IMG/VR virus record: IMGVR_UViG_3300029448_000418
Coordinates: 1 to 24,647 of that record
Source of the DNA: a virus
Strand: one strand, 5' to 3'
DNA length: 24,647 nucleotides
The notes under the pieces were generated by a model. That model ran no database searches. It was given only the letters and a program-made list of their open reading frames with translations, and was not told where the DNA came from. The translations under genes and the position numbers were made by a program. Within the stretch, counting starts at the first letter, position 1. Each line of letters begins with the position of its first letter. Shown piece after piece: positions 1 through 8,821 of this stretch.

Positions 1-387
1 GACAGATGGCTTGTTATTGACCCTGTATTTATGGAGTTACTTGGAGATGAAAACTCTAAGTTAATGAACTCTGATTACGGTGGAGCAGGACAATTACAAA
101 ATGGTCTTGTTCTTAACAACCTTGCAGGATTTAGAGTATATGTATCAAGTAACCTACCTGCTAAAGGTACTGGTGCAGGTACATCAGGTACTGCAAACCA
201 AGACGATAACTATGGTGTTATTGTTGCAGGGCATGGCTCTGCTGTTGCAACTGCTGAACAACTCAGCAAAACTGAAACATATCGTGACCCTGACTCATTT
301 GCAGACATTGTTCGTGGTATGCATTTATATGGCAGAAAGATACTTCGTCCTGAAGCTATCGTTACTGCTAAATACAACGCAGGTTAA
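1..387 (+). CDS. Major capsid protein, C-terminal part (5' end outside window)
   Basis: The reading frame is open from base 1 (DRWLVIDPVFMELLGD...), so the gene starts upstream of the window and only the last 128 residues are visible. The segment has the look of the C-terminal half of a phage coat protein: a 'RWLVIDP' strand, then 'GFRVYVSSNLP' and a long glycine/threonine-rich loop, ending in a 'YGRKILRPEAIVTAKYNAG' strand. Such 'vy.SNnlp' and 'GrkvLRPEai' patterns recur in major capsid proteins of marine podoviruses, from memory. Its place ahead of a small capsid-associated protein and the tail genes fits. The fold (HK97-like) is inferred, not shown. A methionine at base 31 is internal and not the start. 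Confidence 0.8.
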   Translation, partial: DRWLVIDPVFMELLGDENSKLMNSDYGGAGQLQNGLVLNNLAGFRVYVSSNLPAKGTGAGTSGTANQDDNYGVIVAGHGSAVATAEQLSKTETYRDPDSFADIVRGMHLYGRKILRPEAIVTAKYNAG

Positions 388-401
388 AGGGAGGATTTAA
401 C

Positions 402-956
402 ATGGCTACTTTTGATATGACAGCCTCCAGTACAGCAGGTGTTGGAGCAAATGTTATTGCAGTTCCTACAGTAGTAGGTAATCCTGTAAAAACAATAGAA
501 GCAATCTTAGATATTGATGCTATGATTGCTGCAGGTGCAACGATTGCAAACGGTGATGTATTTCAACTTCTTGAAGTACCTGCTGAATCTGTTGTTCTCT
601 GTGCAGGTGCAGAAGTTATGAAACAGTTTACTGCTTCATGTACTGCTGACATTGACTTTGCAGGAGGTGACGATATTGTTGATGGTGACTCTCTTGCTGT
701 TGCTGCAGGTACGTACCTAACAGCAGGTTCTAATGGTCAAACTAATATTGTTAGCACAGGTGCTGCTAACTTAATTGGTGAGACAATTCCTGCTGATGGA
801 AACACTGCTCCTGTAACTGTTACCGCAACAGATACTATTGATGTTACTATTGCAGGTGCTGCTGCAGCTACTGGACGTTTAAGAGTATTTGCAGTCATTG
901 CAGATATTTCTGCTGCACACAAAGAAGCTGCTATAGCTTCAAGAGACTTAGTATAA
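402..956 (+). CDS. Small virion protein, probably capsid-associated
   Basis: 184-residue protein, very rich in Ala, Thr, Val, Ile and Gly and nearly free of Arg and Lys, as expected of an all-beta virion protein. It starts at ATG 402 behind a good ribosome site (GGAGG at 391-395), 14 bases after the capsid gene stop. The C-terminal half alternates hydrophobic and Thr/Asp residues (ATDTIDVTIAGAAAATGRLR), typical of beta-sandwich decoration or head proteins. The position directly after the major capsid gene and before a hairpin suggests a capsid decoration or head-completion role. No specific family is recognised and the function is inferred from context. Confidence 0.6.
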   Translation: MATFDMTASSTAGVGANVIAVPTVVGNPVKTIEAILDIDAMIAAGATIANGDVFQLLEVPAESVVLCAGAEVMKQFTASCTADIDFAGGDDIVDGDSLAVAAGTYLTAGSNGQTNIVSTGAANLIGETIPADGNTAPVTVTATDTIDVTIAGAAAATGRLRVFAVIADISAAHKEAAIASRDLV

Positions 957-964
957 GTTACTAA

Positions 965-992
965 TAAGGGGGCAGGGAAACTTGCCCTCTTA
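965..992 (+). terminator. Strong RNA hairpin between capsid and tail genes
   Basis: Twelve contiguous pairs (965-976 with 981-992, ten Watson-Crick plus two G-U) close a GAAA tetraloop at 977-980, a stable GNRA-type loop. The hairpin starts 8 bases after the stop at 956 and lies before the ribosome site (AAAGGA) of the next gene. Only a weak U-rich stretch follows, so a partial terminator/attenuator or an mRNA end-stabiliser is more likely than a full terminator. In T7 the terminator T-phi lies in the same place, between the capsid gene 10 and tail gene 11. Confidence 0.7.
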
Positions 993-1012
993 CTTATAAT
1001 AAAGGATAGTAG

Positions 1013-1744
1013 ATGGCAACAACGTATATAACATTAGTAAATGATTTACTACGTAGATTAAATGAGGTTACTCTTGATACTTCAGGAGATGGTTTTGCTA
1101 GTGTCAAAAATGTGCAAGCAATAGCTAAAGATGCTATTAATAATGCCATACGAGAAATACTACAGGATGGACATCAGTTTCCATTTCTTAAATCAACAAA
1201 ATCTCAAACACTTACAGCAGGTACAGGAACATACGATTTTCCTACTGATATGGCAAGTGTTGATTGGGATACATTTTATATAAATAAATTAACAAGTTCT
1301 AATAATACAGCTAGAGCGTTATCTACTATTCCTTTTGAGCAGTATATTCAAAGTTATAGAACCTTGGAAGATAGTTCAGGAACAAGTGGACGTACTGCTC
1401 CAAGTATTATTTATCAGACAGCAGAAGAAAAATTTGGTGTGACACCTATTCCTGATGCTGCATATATTATTGATTATGTGTACTATACATTTCCTGCTGA
1501 TTTAGATGCGTATACAGATACAATGATTATTCCAGATCGTTTTAAATATATTCTTATAGATGGTGCTATGGTTTATATGATGCGATTTAGATCTAATGAA
1601 CAAAGTGCTCAGATACACCAACAAAAATTTGATGATGGAATAAAAGTAATGCGTAGACTTTTATTAGATGACCCTATCTATATAAGATCTACTATGATTA
1701 ATAGGATGAATCGCTCTACAAATATGTTAAGTTTAGGAAGTTAA
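1013..1744 (+). CDS. Head-to-tail adaptor / tail tube A-like protein
   Basis: 243-residue protein. N-terminal 'MATTYITLVNDLLRRLNEV' and 'VQAIAKDAINNAIREILQD' helices, a central beta region (TYDFPTDMASVDWDTFYI), then 'IDYVYYTFPADLDAYTDTMIIPDRFKYILIDGAMVYM' and a C-terminal helix carrying repeated Arg. This order (helical N-terminus, beta insert, 'iP..f...l..ga...' helix) is that of the adaptor proteins that dock under the portal in podoviruses (T7 gp11, P22 gp4-type functional analogues). Length and position just before a nozzle-like protein support this. Start: ATG 1013 with AAAGGA upstream. Assignment rests on pattern memory, not on a search. Confidence 0.6.
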   Translation: MATTYITLVNDLLRRLNEVTLDTSGDGFASVKNVQAIAKDAINNAIREILQDGHQFPFLKSTKSQTLTAGTGTYDFPTDMASVDWDTFYINKLTSSNNTARALSTIPFEQYIQSYRTLEDSSGTSGRTAPSIIYQTAEEKFGVTPIPDAAYIIDYVYYTFPADLDAYTDTMIIPDRFKYILIDGAMVYMMRFRSNEQSAQIHQQKFDDGIKVMRRLLLDDPIYIRSTMINRMNRSTNMLSLGS

Positions 1745-4195
1745 ATGGCAGATTCAGTAACTACCTTCAAAGCGGTATGCAGAGGAGGTTTAAATACTGG
1801 TAGTGATGTGCTTTCTTTAAGTGAACAAGCAGCAGGTGCATCTATTCAGTTAGTTAATTATGAACCCAACTTAGAAGGTGGGTATAGAAGGCTATCTGGA
1901 TTTGCTAATAACATGGGTACAGTTACAGGTACAGGTTCTGTATTAGGAGTATGCGTAGCTAACGGAATACATCAAGGTATATTTGGAGCTAGAACACCTT
2001 CTTCTGGAGCTAACTATCTACACCATTGGAATTTTTATTATACAATAGCTGTAACATCAGGACAAGGAACAAATCTTACTGTAGGGGAATCTGTAACTGC
2101 TGTAGTTAGTTCAAGTGACAGTACAGCAGTAGGTGCTACAGGTACAGTTATAGCTACAGCATCTGCATCTGTAACTATAGATTTTGGATTTAATCCTACT
2201 ACAATTTTTTCTAGTGGTAATGTAATTACAGGAGGAACTTCATCAGGTACAGCTACAGCTACAGGTAATGCTACTGTAATAGGTTGGACAGAAATAACAT
2301 CTGATTTTATAGCTAATGACCCAGATGGAGTTTCTGCTTCTGCTTCTATATCGTTATCTTCAGGAGTTGCTTCAGCTACAATAGGTGGAGCATTAGCTTC
2401 AGGTGGAGCAGTTAATTTTACTACATCAGCTTCTGAACAACCTAGAAAAGTTACGGTAACTGCAAGTGGCAATGAATCAGGTAGAACATTTACTATAACA
2501 GGTACAAATTATTTAGATAGTGCTCAAGTAGAAGTAATAACTGGACCTAATAATTCTACTGTTTCTACTACAAAGTATTTTAATACAGTAACAAGTGTAA
2601 CTGTTAGTGCTCCTTTACAAGTTATAGTTAAAGCAGGTGGTAATGAATCAAGTAGAACATTTACTATAACAGGTACAGATTCTAAAGATGCTACACTAAT
2701 AGAAGAAGTTACTGGACCAAATGCTAGTACATCAACAAGTTCTAGTTCTTTTAAAACTATATCTTCGATAGCAGTAGATGCAGCAACTGCAGGTGCGATA
2801 GAAGTAGGAACATCTGCAGATGACAATGGAATATGTGCATCTCAAACTCCTTCAGGTGCAAGTAATTTAACAATTAATGGTGCATTAGCATCTAGTGGTG
2901 CAGTTAGTTTTGGAATAGCTACAGCAGGTGCAATAACAATAGGTTCAGGAGCAGGACAATACAGACCTTCTGATCCTACAATGACAGGTGTATCTAAAAT
3001 AAGATTTGAAAAAATAAACTTTGGTACACCTAAAATAGTATTAACAGATGGTATTAATCCTGCAGCTACTTATGATGGAAGTAACTATATACAAATAACA
3101 GATGCAGATGCACCAACAGATCCTAAAATAGCAGCAGAGTTTCAAAATCATTTATTTTTAACAGCAGATCCTGCAGAAGTTAGTAACTTATATTTTAGTG
3201 CTCCTACAGTAGAAACAGATTTTGATCCTGCAAATGGTGCAGGAGTTATAAATGTAGGATTTGAAATAGTAACAATTAAAAAGTTTCGTAACGTATTATA
3301 TATTTTTGGAACTAATAATATTAAAAGACTTGTAGGTGAAAACTCAGCTAACTTTAGATTAGAAACAGTTACGTCAAATTTAGGTTGCCTAGCAAGAGAT
3401 AGTGTAGTAGAATTAGGTGGTGATTTATTATTTCTTGCACCTGACGGTATTAGACCGATTGGTGGTACAAATAAAATTGGTGACGTTAACTTAGAAACAG
3501 TATCTAAAAATGTACAAGCTACTGTTAATAATCTTATTACAGGAGAAACACTAGATAATTTATCTTCTGTAATAATTAGAAGTAAATCACAGTTTAGATA
3601 TTTATTTTCTACGTCAGGTTCTAATGGTCTTATAGGTGGATTAAGAGAATATCAAGGTCAGTATGGATTTGAGTTTGGTCAGTTATTTGGATTAGAATGT
3701 ACTTGTGCAGACAGTGGATACATAGGACAAACTGAATTTGTTATTCATGGTTCTAGTTCTGGTAAATTATTTCAACAAGAATCAGGAACTTCTTTTGATA
3801 CAGAAAATATATTAAGTATATATAAAACCCCTTTTGTTTATTTTGAAAATCCAGAACAAAGAAAAAACTTTTATAGCACATCTACATATATGAAAGCAGA
3901 AGGAAGTTTTAACATAGCGTTAGCTGTCACGTATGATTACGATAATACAGATATTATTACCCCAGAAAACTTTAGTATGGCTAATGATTCCCCTGGAGCT
4001 TTCTTTGATAGTGGTAGTAATATAGCTATATATGATACTACCGATATATATGATGGTAATCCATCGCCAGTAGAATCAGTTAGTTTTTCTGGTTCAGGAA
4101 AATCTATAGCATTTACTTATGTTACAGATGATACAAACGAAAGTCATAGTATTCAAGGATACACAGTCACATATGGATTAGGAGATGTAAGGTAA
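1745..4195 (+). CDS. Tail nozzle / stabilisation-like protein with repeat insert
   Basis: 816 residues. The N-terminus (RGGLNTGSDVLSLSEQAAG, then 'LVNYEPNLEGGYRRLSGF') matches the signature I know from podovirus tail nozzle/stabilisation proteins (P22 gp10 and T7 gp12-like), where 'NYE.. .GGYRR..G' is characteristic. The C-terminal half (from about residue 410) resumes with 'KIVLTDGINPAATYDG', 'FQNHLFLT', 'VLYIFGTNNIKRLVG' and 'LLFLAPDGIRPIGG', typical beta-propeller strands of this family. Between them, about residues 98-410, lies a Ser/Thr/Ala-rich insert with tandem repeats. Start ATG 1745 directly abuts the preceding stop, with AGGAAG just upstream. It should form the distal tail tube, contacting the fibres encoded next. 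Confidence 0.7.
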   Translation: MADSVTTFKAVCRGGLNTGSDVLSLSEQAAGASIQLVNYEPNLEGGYRRLSGFANNMGTVTGTGSVLGVCVANGIHQGIFGARTPSSGANYLHHWNFYYTIAVTSGQGTNLTVGESVTAVVSSSDSTAVGATGTVIATASASVTIDFGFNPTTIFSSGNVITGGTSSGTATATGNATVIGWTEITSDFIANDPDGVSASASISLSSGVASATIGGALASGGAVNFTTSASEQPRKVTVTASGNESGRTFTITGTNYLDSAQVEVITGPNNSTVSTTKYFNTVTSVTVSAPLQVIVKAGGNESSRTFTITGTDSKDATLIEEVTGPNASTSTSSSSFKTISSIAVDAATAGAIEVGTSADDNGICASQTPSGASNLTINGALASSGAVSFGIATAGAITIGSGAGQYRPSDPTMTGVSKIRFEKINFGTPKIVLTDGINPAATYDGSNYIQITDADAPTDPKIAAEFQNHLFLTADPAEVSNLYFSAPTVETDFDPANGAGVINVGFEIVTIKKFRNVLYIFGTNNIKRLVGENSANFRLETVTSNLGCLARDSVVELGGDLLFLAPDGIRPIGGTNKIGDVNLETVSKNVQATVNNLITGETLDNLSSVIIRSKSQFRYLFSTSGSNGLIGGLREYQGQYGFEFGQLFGLECTCADSGYIGQTEFVIHGSSSGKLFQQESGTSFDTENILSIYKTPFVYFENPEQRKNFYSTSTYMKAEGSFNIALAVTYDYDNTDIITPENFSMANDSPGAFFDSGSNIAIYDTTDIYDGNPSPVESVSFSGSGKSIAFTYVTDDTNESHSIQGYTVTYGLGDVR
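2443..2784 (+). repeat. Tandem 57-residue repeat inside the nozzle-like gene
   Basis: Two in-frame copies of about 171 bases (about 2443-2613 and 2614-2784) encode 'VTVTASGNESGRTFTITGT' and 'VIVKAGGNESSRTFTITGT', each followed by a related 'DS/KDA..e.vtGPN.St' and 'f.tv.si.V.a' segment. The spacing of the shared NES-RTFTITGT core (bases 2471 and 2642) is exactly 171. Each copy looks like a small beta-sandwich unit. This indicates internal duplication of a surface domain. Confidence 0.8.
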
Positions 4196-7155
4196 TGGCA
4201 GGTTATACAAGAACAAATACTGCAGATATACAATCAGGTACTGTTGTTAAATCTGCCCCAATAAATGCAGAACTTAATGCTGTAGTTGCTGCAATGCATG
4301 CAACAACAGGACATAAACACGATGGTACTTCAGCAGAGGGTGGACCTGTAACACAACTGCGAGATGCAGATGGTGATACAAAAGTAAACGTAGAAGAGTC
4401 TGCAGATGAAGATAAAATTAGATTTGACATTGCAGGTACAGAACAACTTATAATTCAGGATGGTGCTATATTACCTACAACAGACAATGATATAGATTTA
4501 GGTTCTGCATCATTAGAATTTAAAGATTTATATTTAGATGGTATAGCTCACGTAGATACATTAGACGTAGATGTTAATGCAACTGTTGCAGGTACATTAG
4601 GTGTTACAGGTGCAACTACTCTTGGTGACATACTTTCCATACCAGATGGTTCAGCTTCTAATCCTTCTATTACAAATACTGGCGATACTAACTGTGGATT
4701 ATTTTTTAGTGCAGCAGACGAAATTGCTTTTACTGCAGGGGGTACAGCACAGGTAATATTTGCTGATGGTTCTATTACTCCTCAAACAGATAATGACATA
4801 GACTTAGGTTCATCTTCTTATGAATTTAAAGATGGATACTTTGATGGTACTGTACATACAGATGCTATTAATTTAAATGGTACAGCTATTACATCTACAG
4901 CAGCAGAAATAAATATTCTTGATGGTGTAACTTCAACAGCAGCAGAATTAAATATTTTAGATGGGGTTACAAGTACTGCAGCAGAACTAAATACTTTAGA
5001 CGGGATTACTGCAGTAGTTGGGGAACTTAATGCATTGGACCTTGGTTCTACGGCTGTAGGTAATGCCATAGCAAGTAAAGCAGTAGTACTTGACTCTAAC
5101 AAAGATTACACAGGACTACGTAATGTAACAGCTACAGGTGCAATTACAGCAGGTTCATTTGTAATTGGTGATGCAGATATAAACGAAAATGATTTAGAAT
5201 CTATTGATGGAATTACTGCAGGTACAATAGCAGCATCTAAGGCAGCAGTTGTAGATAGCAATAAAGACATTACTGGATTTAGAAATGTAACACTTACAGG
5301 TGAATTAGATGCAGCTACCTTAGATATAAGTGGTGATGCAGATATTGATGGCACGTTGGAAACAGATGCTTTATCTCTTAATGGTACTGTTGTTACAAGT
5401 ACTGCAGCAGAACTTAATACTCTAGATGGTATTACAGCCGTTGTAGGCGAACTCAATGCTTTAGATTTAGGTAGCACTGCAGTTGGTACAGCTATAGCTT
5501 CTAAGGCTGTAGTATTAGATAGTAACAAAGACTACACAGGCATAAGAAACTTTACAATTACTGGTAACTTAACTGTGGGTGGAACACAAACAGTTGTAGA
5601 CACAGTAACGATGAACGCACAAAATGCTATTGTGTTTGAAGGTGCAACTGCAGATGACCACGAAACTACACTAACAATTACAGACCCAACTGCAGACAGA
5701 ACAATTAAACTGCCTAATCAAAGTGGTACTCTACCTGTATTAGCAGCAGACAGTGACACAGCAATAACCTCTACACCTGCTGAATTAAACTTGTTGGACG
5801 GTGTGACAGCAACTACAGCAGAACTTAATATATTAGATGGTGTAACATCAACTGCTGCAGAATTAAATATACTTGACGGTGTAACATCAACTACAGCAGA
5901 GCTTAATATATTAGATGGAGTAACTTCTACAGCAGCAGAATTAAATACGTTAGATGGTATTACAGCCGTAGTGGGTGAGTTAAATGCATTAGACTTAGGT
6001 AGTACTGCAGTAGGAACTGCCATTGCATCTAAAGCAGTTATTTTAGATAGCGATAAAGACTACACAGGAATACGTAACTTTACTACAACAGGTACTTCAA
6101 CATTTGCTACTTTAAGTGATGGTTCAATATCAATAGCTAATTTTGTAAATGAATCTTCGGGTATAAGTTCTAATGATAATGATACTACGATACCTACAAC
6201 AGCAGCTATTAAAGATTATGTAGATACGGTAGCAGGTCAAGCTAACAATGTAACAGGACTAACAGCTTCAGGTGCAGAACTTAATGTGTTAGACGGTGCA
6301 AGTGCAGGTACAATAGTAAATAGCAAAGGTGTTATCTACAGTTCAGGTGGTGTTGTTAATGCTACAAGTTTATCTATTGCAGGTACGGCACTTACAGCTA
6401 CAGCAACAGAGTTTAATTTACTAGATGGTGGTAGCACAGTGGGTACAACTACTGTAGCATCAGGGGATGGGTTGTTGACTAATGATGGTGGCACAATGCG
6501 TCAAACAAATATTGACACGTTTGATACCTATCTTTCAGCTACAACTAAAACTCTTACAAACAAAACCCTTACTTCTCCTGTACTAACTTCACCCAAATTT
6601 GCAGATGGTGGGTTTATAGCTGATGCTAATGGTGCAGAGATGCTTGTGTTTCAAACAGTTAGTTCAGCAGCAAATGCTCTTGAAATAACAAACGCAGCAG
6701 CAAGTGGTGCAGTTGTTATAGGAGCAATGGGTAGCGACACTAATGTAGACATTGACATTACACCAAAAGGTACAGGTGAAATAAATATTGCAGCAGGTAA
6801 TTTAAACTATGCGAGTACAGCTATAACTTCTACTGGTGCTGAACTTAACTTAGTAGATGGTTCTTCTGCAGGTACAATAGTGAATAGTAAAGCTGTAATA
6901 TATGGTTCATCTGGTGAAGTTAATGCAACAACTTTACAAATAGGTGGAACATCAATTACATCTACAGCAGCAGAAATAAATTTAATTGATGGTGGTACAG
7001 CAAGAGGTACAACAGCATTAGCTAATGGAGATGGTATACTTATTAATGATGGTGGTACAATGAGAATGACTTCAGTTGAAACTGTTAAAACATATATGGC
7101 AGCAGATGCTGCTACAACAGGTAAAGCCATAGCTATGGCAATCGTATTCGGATAA
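4195..7155 (+). CDS. Repeat-rich tail fibre protein
   Basis: 986 residues; the ATG overlaps the previous stop by one base (TAATG), implying coupled translation. The N-terminal 100 residues (IQSGTVVKSAPINAELNAVV, 'ATTGHKHDGT...GG') are typical of virion-attachment ends of marine phage fibres. 'TDNDIDLGSASLEFKDLYLDG' units occur near residues 95-115 and 197-217. The body carries many 'TSTAAELNILDGV' units, grouped in three blocks that each end in 'GELNALDLGSTAVG...KAVVLDSNKDYTG'. Further single copies lie near the C-terminus, which ends 'GKAIAMAIVFG', a tail end I recall from cyanophage fibres. Likely a trimeric, largely beta-structured fibre for host contact. No chaperone or peptidase domain is seen. 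Confidence 0.8.
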   Translation: MAGYTRTNTADIQSGTVVKSAPINAELNAVVAAMHATTGHKHDGTSAEGGPVTQLRDADGDTKVNVEESADEDKIRFDIAGTEQLIIQDGAILPTTDNDIDLGSASLEFKDLYLDGIAHVDTLDVDVNATVAGTLGVTGATTLGDILSIPDGSASNPSITNTGDTNCGLFFSAADEIAFTAGGTAQVIFADGSITPQTDNDIDLGSSSYEFKDGYFDGTVHTDAINLNGTAITSTAAEINILDGVTSTAAELNILDGVTSTAAELNTLDGITAVVGELNALDLGSTAVGNAIASKAVVLDSNKDYTGLRNVTATGAITAGSFVIGDADINENDLESIDGITAGTIAASKAAVVDSNKDITGFRNVTLTGELDAATLDISGDADIDGTLETDALSLNGTVVTSTAAELNTLDGITAVVGELNALDLGSTAVGTAIASKAVVLDSNKDYTGIRNFTITGNLTVGGTQTVVDTVTMNAQNAIVFEGATADDHETTLTITDPTADRTIKLPNQSGTLPVLAADSDTAITSTPAELNLLDGVTATTAELNILDGVTSTAAELNILDGVTSTTAELNILDGVTSTAAELNTLDGITAVVGELNALDLGSTAVGTAIASKAVILDSDKDYTGIRNFTTTGTSTFATLSDGSISIANFVNESSGISSNDNDTTIPTTAAIKDYVDTVAGQANNVTGLTASGAELNVLDGASAGTIVNSKGVIYSSGGVVNATSLSIAGTALTATATEFNLLDGGSTVGTTTVASGDGLLTNDGGTMRQTNIDTFDTYLSATTKTLTNKTLTSPVLTSPKFADGGFIADANGAEMLVFQTVSSAANALEITNAAASGAVVIGAMGSDTNVDIDITPKGTGEINIAAGNLNYASTAITSTGAELNLVDGSSAGTIVNSKAVIYGSSGEVNATTLQIGGTSITSTAAEINLIDGGTARGTTALANGDGILINDGGTMRMTSVETVKTYMAADAATTGKAIAMAIVFG
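4891..6090 (+). repeat. TAAELN-LDG repeat blocks in the tail fibre gene
   Basis: Three related in-frame blocks lie at about 4891-5133, 5395-5553 and 5766-6090. Each has one to five copies of a 13-residue unit (consensus TSTAAELNILDGV, about 39 bases), then a near-constant segment 'TAVVGELNALDLGSTAVG', 'IASKAVVLDSNKDYTG' and '(I/L)RN'. The copy number of the 13-residue unit differs between blocks. Codon choice varies between copies, so the proteins are more alike than the DNA. More divergent single copies occur near 6268, 6391, 6826 and 6958. They are coding repeats, not a CRISPR array. Confidence 0.85.
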
Positions 7156-7170
7156 AAGGAGAAATAGAAT

Positions 7171-7584
7171 ATGGCACATCCAAATATAGTTAATGTATCG
7201 AGTATCCATGCTCAGTCCATTGGCTTTAATTTATCAAGCACAGCAACAACTACATTGTTTACGGTTGGTGATGATAGAGTTATAAAAGTAAACAACATTA
7301 TGGTTGCTAACGTAGATGGTACAAATGCAGCAACAGTTGATTTGTTTGTTACTAAAGCTCAAGTAGACACAGAAGATGATGCACTCGTAGGAGCATTTAC
7401 TACAAACATAGATATTACTGGGAGTTTTTACTTAGCTAAAACAATTACTGTACCTGCTGATGCTACTTTAGTTTTACTATCCTCACCCATTTATTTATGT
7501 GAAGGAGATATTCTTAAAGGTGGAGCAAGTGCAGCAAGTGACCTAGATATGTTTATATCATATGAATTAATTAATGACGCTTAA
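7171..7584 (+). CDS. Small virion structural protein, fibre-associated
   Basis: 137 residues, start ATG 7171 with AAAAGGAG upstream and a 15-base gap from the fibre gene. The sequence 'MAHPNIVNVSSIHAQSIG', 'VIKVNNIMVANVDGTNAATVDLF', 'LAKTITVPADATLVLLSSPIYLCEGD' and 'GASAASDLDMFISYELI' matches a small beta-rich virion protein that I remember as frequent next to tail fibre genes in cyanophages and other marine phages. The alternating hydrophobic pattern predicts a jelly-roll-like beta domain. Its exact role (fibre adaptor or tip) is unknown and the family name is not certain. Confidence 0.6.
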   Translation: MAHPNIVNVSSIHAQSIGFNLSSTATTTLFTVGDDRVIKVNNIMVANVDGTNAATVDLFVTKAQVDTEDDALVGAFTTNIDITGSFYLAKTITVPADATLVLLSSPIYLCEGDILKGGASAASDLDMFISYELINDA

Positions 7585-7597
7585 TAAAGGTTAGTAA

Positions 7598-8821
7598 ATG
7601 GGCAAGTTAAACAAAGGCGGTTATCTTGGTGGCTTTGACCAACTAAGAGCACCTGACGCACCAACGATAGCAGTTACAGCAGGTAATGAACAATTATCTG
7701 TAGCTATTACTGCTCCCACTTATACCACTGGAACGATTGCTTATTATTGTGCAACTGCTATTGCAGGGGGAGTATCTACAGGTGCTGAAGCCACATCTAG
7801 TCCTGTTACTATTACTGGATTAACGAATGGTACAACATATACTGTTTCTGGTGTTGTTAAAAGTGAGTATGGTTCAAGTCCTTCAAGTGATACAACTACA
7901 ACAAGTCCAACATCTCTTAATTCTAGAGCTTTATTTGGTGGGGGTTACCCTAATACAAACGTAATACAACAAATAGAAATTGCTACAACTGGTAATGCTA
8001 CAGACTTTGGTGATTTGAGTGCTCAAAGAAGTGCAACTACTGCCACATCTTCTAATACAAGAGGTGTGTTTATGGGGGGTAGTCTTAGTAATCAGCAAAA
8101 AGATATTATGGAATATGTAACCATAGCATCAGCAGGTAATGTTACTGATTTTGGTGATTTAAGTGGAGCAAGACAAGCAGCAGCACCTATTTCAAGTAGT
8201 ACAAGAGGAATTATTTGTGGTGGAGATACGTCTAGTAATGGTCAAGGCGGAGTTAATATAATGGAATATATAACTATAGCAAACACAGGAAATACGACAG
8301 ATTTTGGTAATTTAGATACAAATCTGATGAATTTATCTGGTGGGCAAAGCACAACAAGAGGTTTGGTAATGGGGGGTGAGGGAGGTAGTCTTAATAATAT
8401 TGACATAGATGTTCACTACATAACTATAGCATCAGCAGGTAATGTTACTGATTTTGGTAGTTTATCCGCAGCAAGATGTTTTACTAATAATGGTTCTGTT
8501 TGTTCTAATACGAGATGTATTATTGGAGGAGGAGTAGTTGATAATTCTTTTACTGCAACTAATATAGTAGAATATTTTACAACAGGAACTCTTGGTAATG
8601 CCACAGACTTTGGAGATTTAACTGATACAAGATACCCCACGGCAGGAGCAAGCAGTCATGTAAGAGGTGTTTTTGCAGGTGGTAATAGTGCAGGTCCGAA
8701 TGTAAATATTATAGATTATATAACCATAGCATCAGTAGGCAATGCCACTGACTTTGGAGATTTATTAGCTGAAGTTCAAAAAGTTGCAGGGCTTTCTGGT
8801 GCTCATGGGGGTCTTTCATAA
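7598..8821 (+). CDS. Adhesin-like tail protein 1: FN3 domain plus six kelch-like repeats
   Basis: 407 residues. After a short Gly-rich start (LNKGGYLGGF), residues about 18-105 form a fibronectin type III-like domain (APDAPTIAVTAGNEQLSVAI ... 'VTITGLTNGTTYTVSGVVKSEYG'). Residues 109-407 contain six repeats of about 50 residues, each 'tRGvf.GG ... n.i.yiTIAs.GNaTDFGDL..ar'. The Gly-Gly pair closing a strand, followed by a long loop and two further strands, resembles kelch repeats, so a six-bladed beta-propeller is inferred. The protein ends 'AHGGLS', probably completing the ring with the first strand. It is the first of three tandem paralogues; a role in receptor or glycan binding is inferred. 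Confidence 0.7.
   Translation: MGKLNKGGYLGGFDQLRAPDAPTIAVTAGNEQLSVAITAPTYTTGTIAYYCATAIAGGVSTGAEATSSPVTITGLTNGTTYTVSGVVKSEYGSSPSSDTTTTSPTSLNSRALFGGGYPNTNVIQQIEIATTGNATDFGDLSAQRSATTATSSNTRGVFMGGSLSNQQKDIMEYVTIASAGNVTDFGDLSGARQAAAPISSSTRGIICGGDTSSNGQGGVNIMEYITIANTGNTTDFGNLDTNLMNLSGGQSTTRGLVMGGEGGSLNNIDIDVHYITIASAGNVTDFGSLSAARCFTNNGSVCSNTRCIIGGGVVDNSFTATNIVEYFTTGTLGNATDFGDLTDTRYPTAGASSHVRGVFAGGNSAGPNVNIIDYITIASVGNATDFGDLLAEVQKVAGLSGAHGGLS

Noticed and set aside
80-400. Second open frame within the capsid gene end
   Set aside because: It overlaps the capsid frame throughout, has leucine-rich shadow composition and no ribosome site.
2038-2472. Minus-strand open frames over the nozzle, fibre and adhesin genes (also near 4203, 4818, 5106, 5718, 6807, 8416)
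   Set aside because: They arise because Ala/Thr-rich repeat codons give few stops on the opposite strand. No ribosome sites or plausible protein features.
4891-6090. CRISPR array
   Set aside because: The repeats are in-frame coding repeats with variable DNA and no constant-length spacers.
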